Of a stretch of 7,485 bases of DNA, positions 6,740 to 7,485 are shown piece by piece (positions within the stretch are counted from its first letter, which is position 1; every line of letters starts with the position of its first letter). Made by a program: the position numbers and the translations under genes. The notes beneath the pieces are model-generated. The model was not told where the DNA came from. It saw only the letters and a list, made by a program, of their open reading frames with translations, and did no database searches. Source of the stretch: an uncultured bacterium. GTDB lineage: Bacteria > Bacteroidota > Ignavibacteria > Ignavibacteriales > Melioribacteraceae. The stretch lies in contig CALDDL010000034.1 of the NCBI GenBank assembly GCA_937936675.1, positions 1 to 7,485 on the forward strand. Direction: 5' to 3'.

Positions 6740-7485
6740 GTGAAAAGTTATATTAAAACCTTAGGTATTATTTTAGTCTTATTTTGTTCAAATATTTTCG
6801 CTCAAAGCGGATTGCAGGATAAAATAATTGCTACAATCGGTGATAAACCAATCTATGAATCGGAATTTATTGAACGCTTTGAATTTACACCAATTCAGAA
6901 AAAACAGATAAAAAATCTTATCCCGGAATTAAAACTTGAATTCCTTTATACTTTAATAGCCGAAAAGATCTGGGCAAAATATGCCGCAGAAAATAATTTC
7001 GATACGACTGAGGCAATCCGCTATGCACGCAAATCGATCGAAAAAATGTATCTGCGCGATGCACTTTTCAATAAAGAAGTAAGAGAGAAAATTGTTATAG
7101 ATAATAAAATGATAAATACGGGAATCGAACGATTTAATAATCGCCCTTCAATACGCTTTATCACATCGCTCGATTCCGCCGAGATATATAGTTTATATTC
7201 GCTGCTTAAATCGGGTGCTGATTTTGATACACTCCTCTCTACACGTCCCGAACTTAAGGAGCAATCCGAACCGCAGTCTATAAAATTCGGCGACCTGCAG
7301 GATTACGTTGAGGATCAGGTTTATAAATTAAAACCGAAACAATTCACCTCACCAATTGCCGCACCCGATGGCTGGTATATTTTTTACGTCTATAATATAA
7401 AGAGACAATTAACCGGAACATCCAAAGAAACTACAACTCAACTCGAAGAGATTAAAAAAATAATCGAAGAAAGAGAAACACAAAA
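6740..7485 (+). CDS. Periplasmic SurA/PpiC-like chaperone or peptidyl-prolyl isomerase, N-terminal part
   Basis: There are 248 codons from a GTG start, and the gene runs off the right edge. A signal peptide (residues 1-21, hydrophobic core TLGIILVLFCSNIF, cleavage likely FA-Gln-Ser) directs it to the periplasm. Residues about 26-130 resemble the SurA/PpiC N-terminal chaperone domain (DKIIATIGDKPIYESEFIER, followed by helices). Residues about 136-223 follow the parvulin fold pattern: SIRFITS, a helix with LLKSGADFDTLLSTRPE, IKFGDLQDYVEDQVYKLKPK, FTSPIAAPDGWYIFYVYNI. SurA delivers unfolded outer-membrane proteins to the BAM complex, which fits a gene divergent from an operon of outer-membrane proteins. 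The histidines normally found in the first strand (R-H-I-L) and the last strand (G-Y-H-I) are Phe and Tyr here, so this domain may be non-catalytic, like SurA parvulin domain 1; a second, active domain could lie beyond the edge. A lipoprotein signal is unlikely because LVLFC does not match a lipobox. The fold assignment is good; catalytic activity is doubtful. Confidence 0.78.
   Translation, partial: MKSYIKTLGIILVLFCSNIFAQSGLQDKIIATIGDKPIYESEFIERFEFTPIQKKQIKNLIPELKLEFLYTLIAEKIWAKYAAENNFDTTEAIRYARKSIEKMYLRDALFNKEVREKIVIDNKMINTGIERFNNRPSIRFITSLDSAEIYSLYSLLKSGADFDTLLSTRPELKEQSEPQSIKFGDLQDYVEDQVYKLKPKQFTSPIAAPDGWYIFYVYNIKRQLTGTSKETTTQLEEIKKIIEERETQ

Noticed and set aside
1..7485. CRISPR arrays, tRNA or rRNA genes, insertion sequences, phage genes
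   Set aside because: No regularly spaced repeats, cloverleaf-like sequence, transposase or integrase motifs, or terminal inverted repeats with target duplications were seen on either strand.

Overview
The window looks like the chromosome of a Gram-negative member of the Bacteroidota/Chlorobi/Ignavibacteriota group, and the gene style fits Ignavibacteria best. Grounds: a SusC-style TonB-dependent receptor with an N-terminal carboxypeptidase-regulatory-like domain, a large exported protein ending in a type IX secretion (T9SS)/FlgD-like C-terminal domain, a PorV/PorQ-family outer-membrane protein, signal peptides ending in Ala-Gln or Gly-Gln, and AT-rich DNA. The lineage is an inference from gene style; there is no marker gene here.

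Layout. Three genes run leftward on the minus strand and look like one operon, transcribed from about 6.6 kb towards position 1: (i) a 935-residue TonB-dependent receptor (6557 to 3750), (ii) a 1157-residue secreted protein with Asp-rich calcium-site-like motifs, a fibronectin type III-like region and a T9SS/FlgD-like C-terminus (3713 to 240), and (iii) the first 72 codons of a PorV/PorQ-family protein (218 to the window edge). The gaps are 36 and 21 nt, with no terminator between the genes. Diverging to the right is a partial gene (6740 to the window edge) for a periplasmic SurA/PpiC-like protein whose parvulin-like domain appears to lack the usual catalytic histidines.

The divergent intergenic region (about 180 nt, very AT-rich) carries a perfect 14-bp palindrome, TGTAAACGTTTACA, which matches the operator consensus of LacI/CcpA-type regulators and lies just before the ribosome binding site of the SurA-like gene. 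A second palindrome, TAATATTAATATTA, lies in the leader of the receptor operon.

Working model (inference): the receptor imports or senses a ligand at the outer membrane. The large protein is exported across the outer membrane by T9SS, with the PorV-like protein acting as its dedicated carrier or anchor, and may serve as the surface partner that SusD provides in canonical SusCD systems; no susD is seen. The SurA-like protein would help fold such outer-membrane proteins. The most interesting points are this receptor / T9SS-cargo / PorV-like unit, the large uncharacterised N-terminal part of the cargo, the LacI-type operator and the degenerate parvulin domain.
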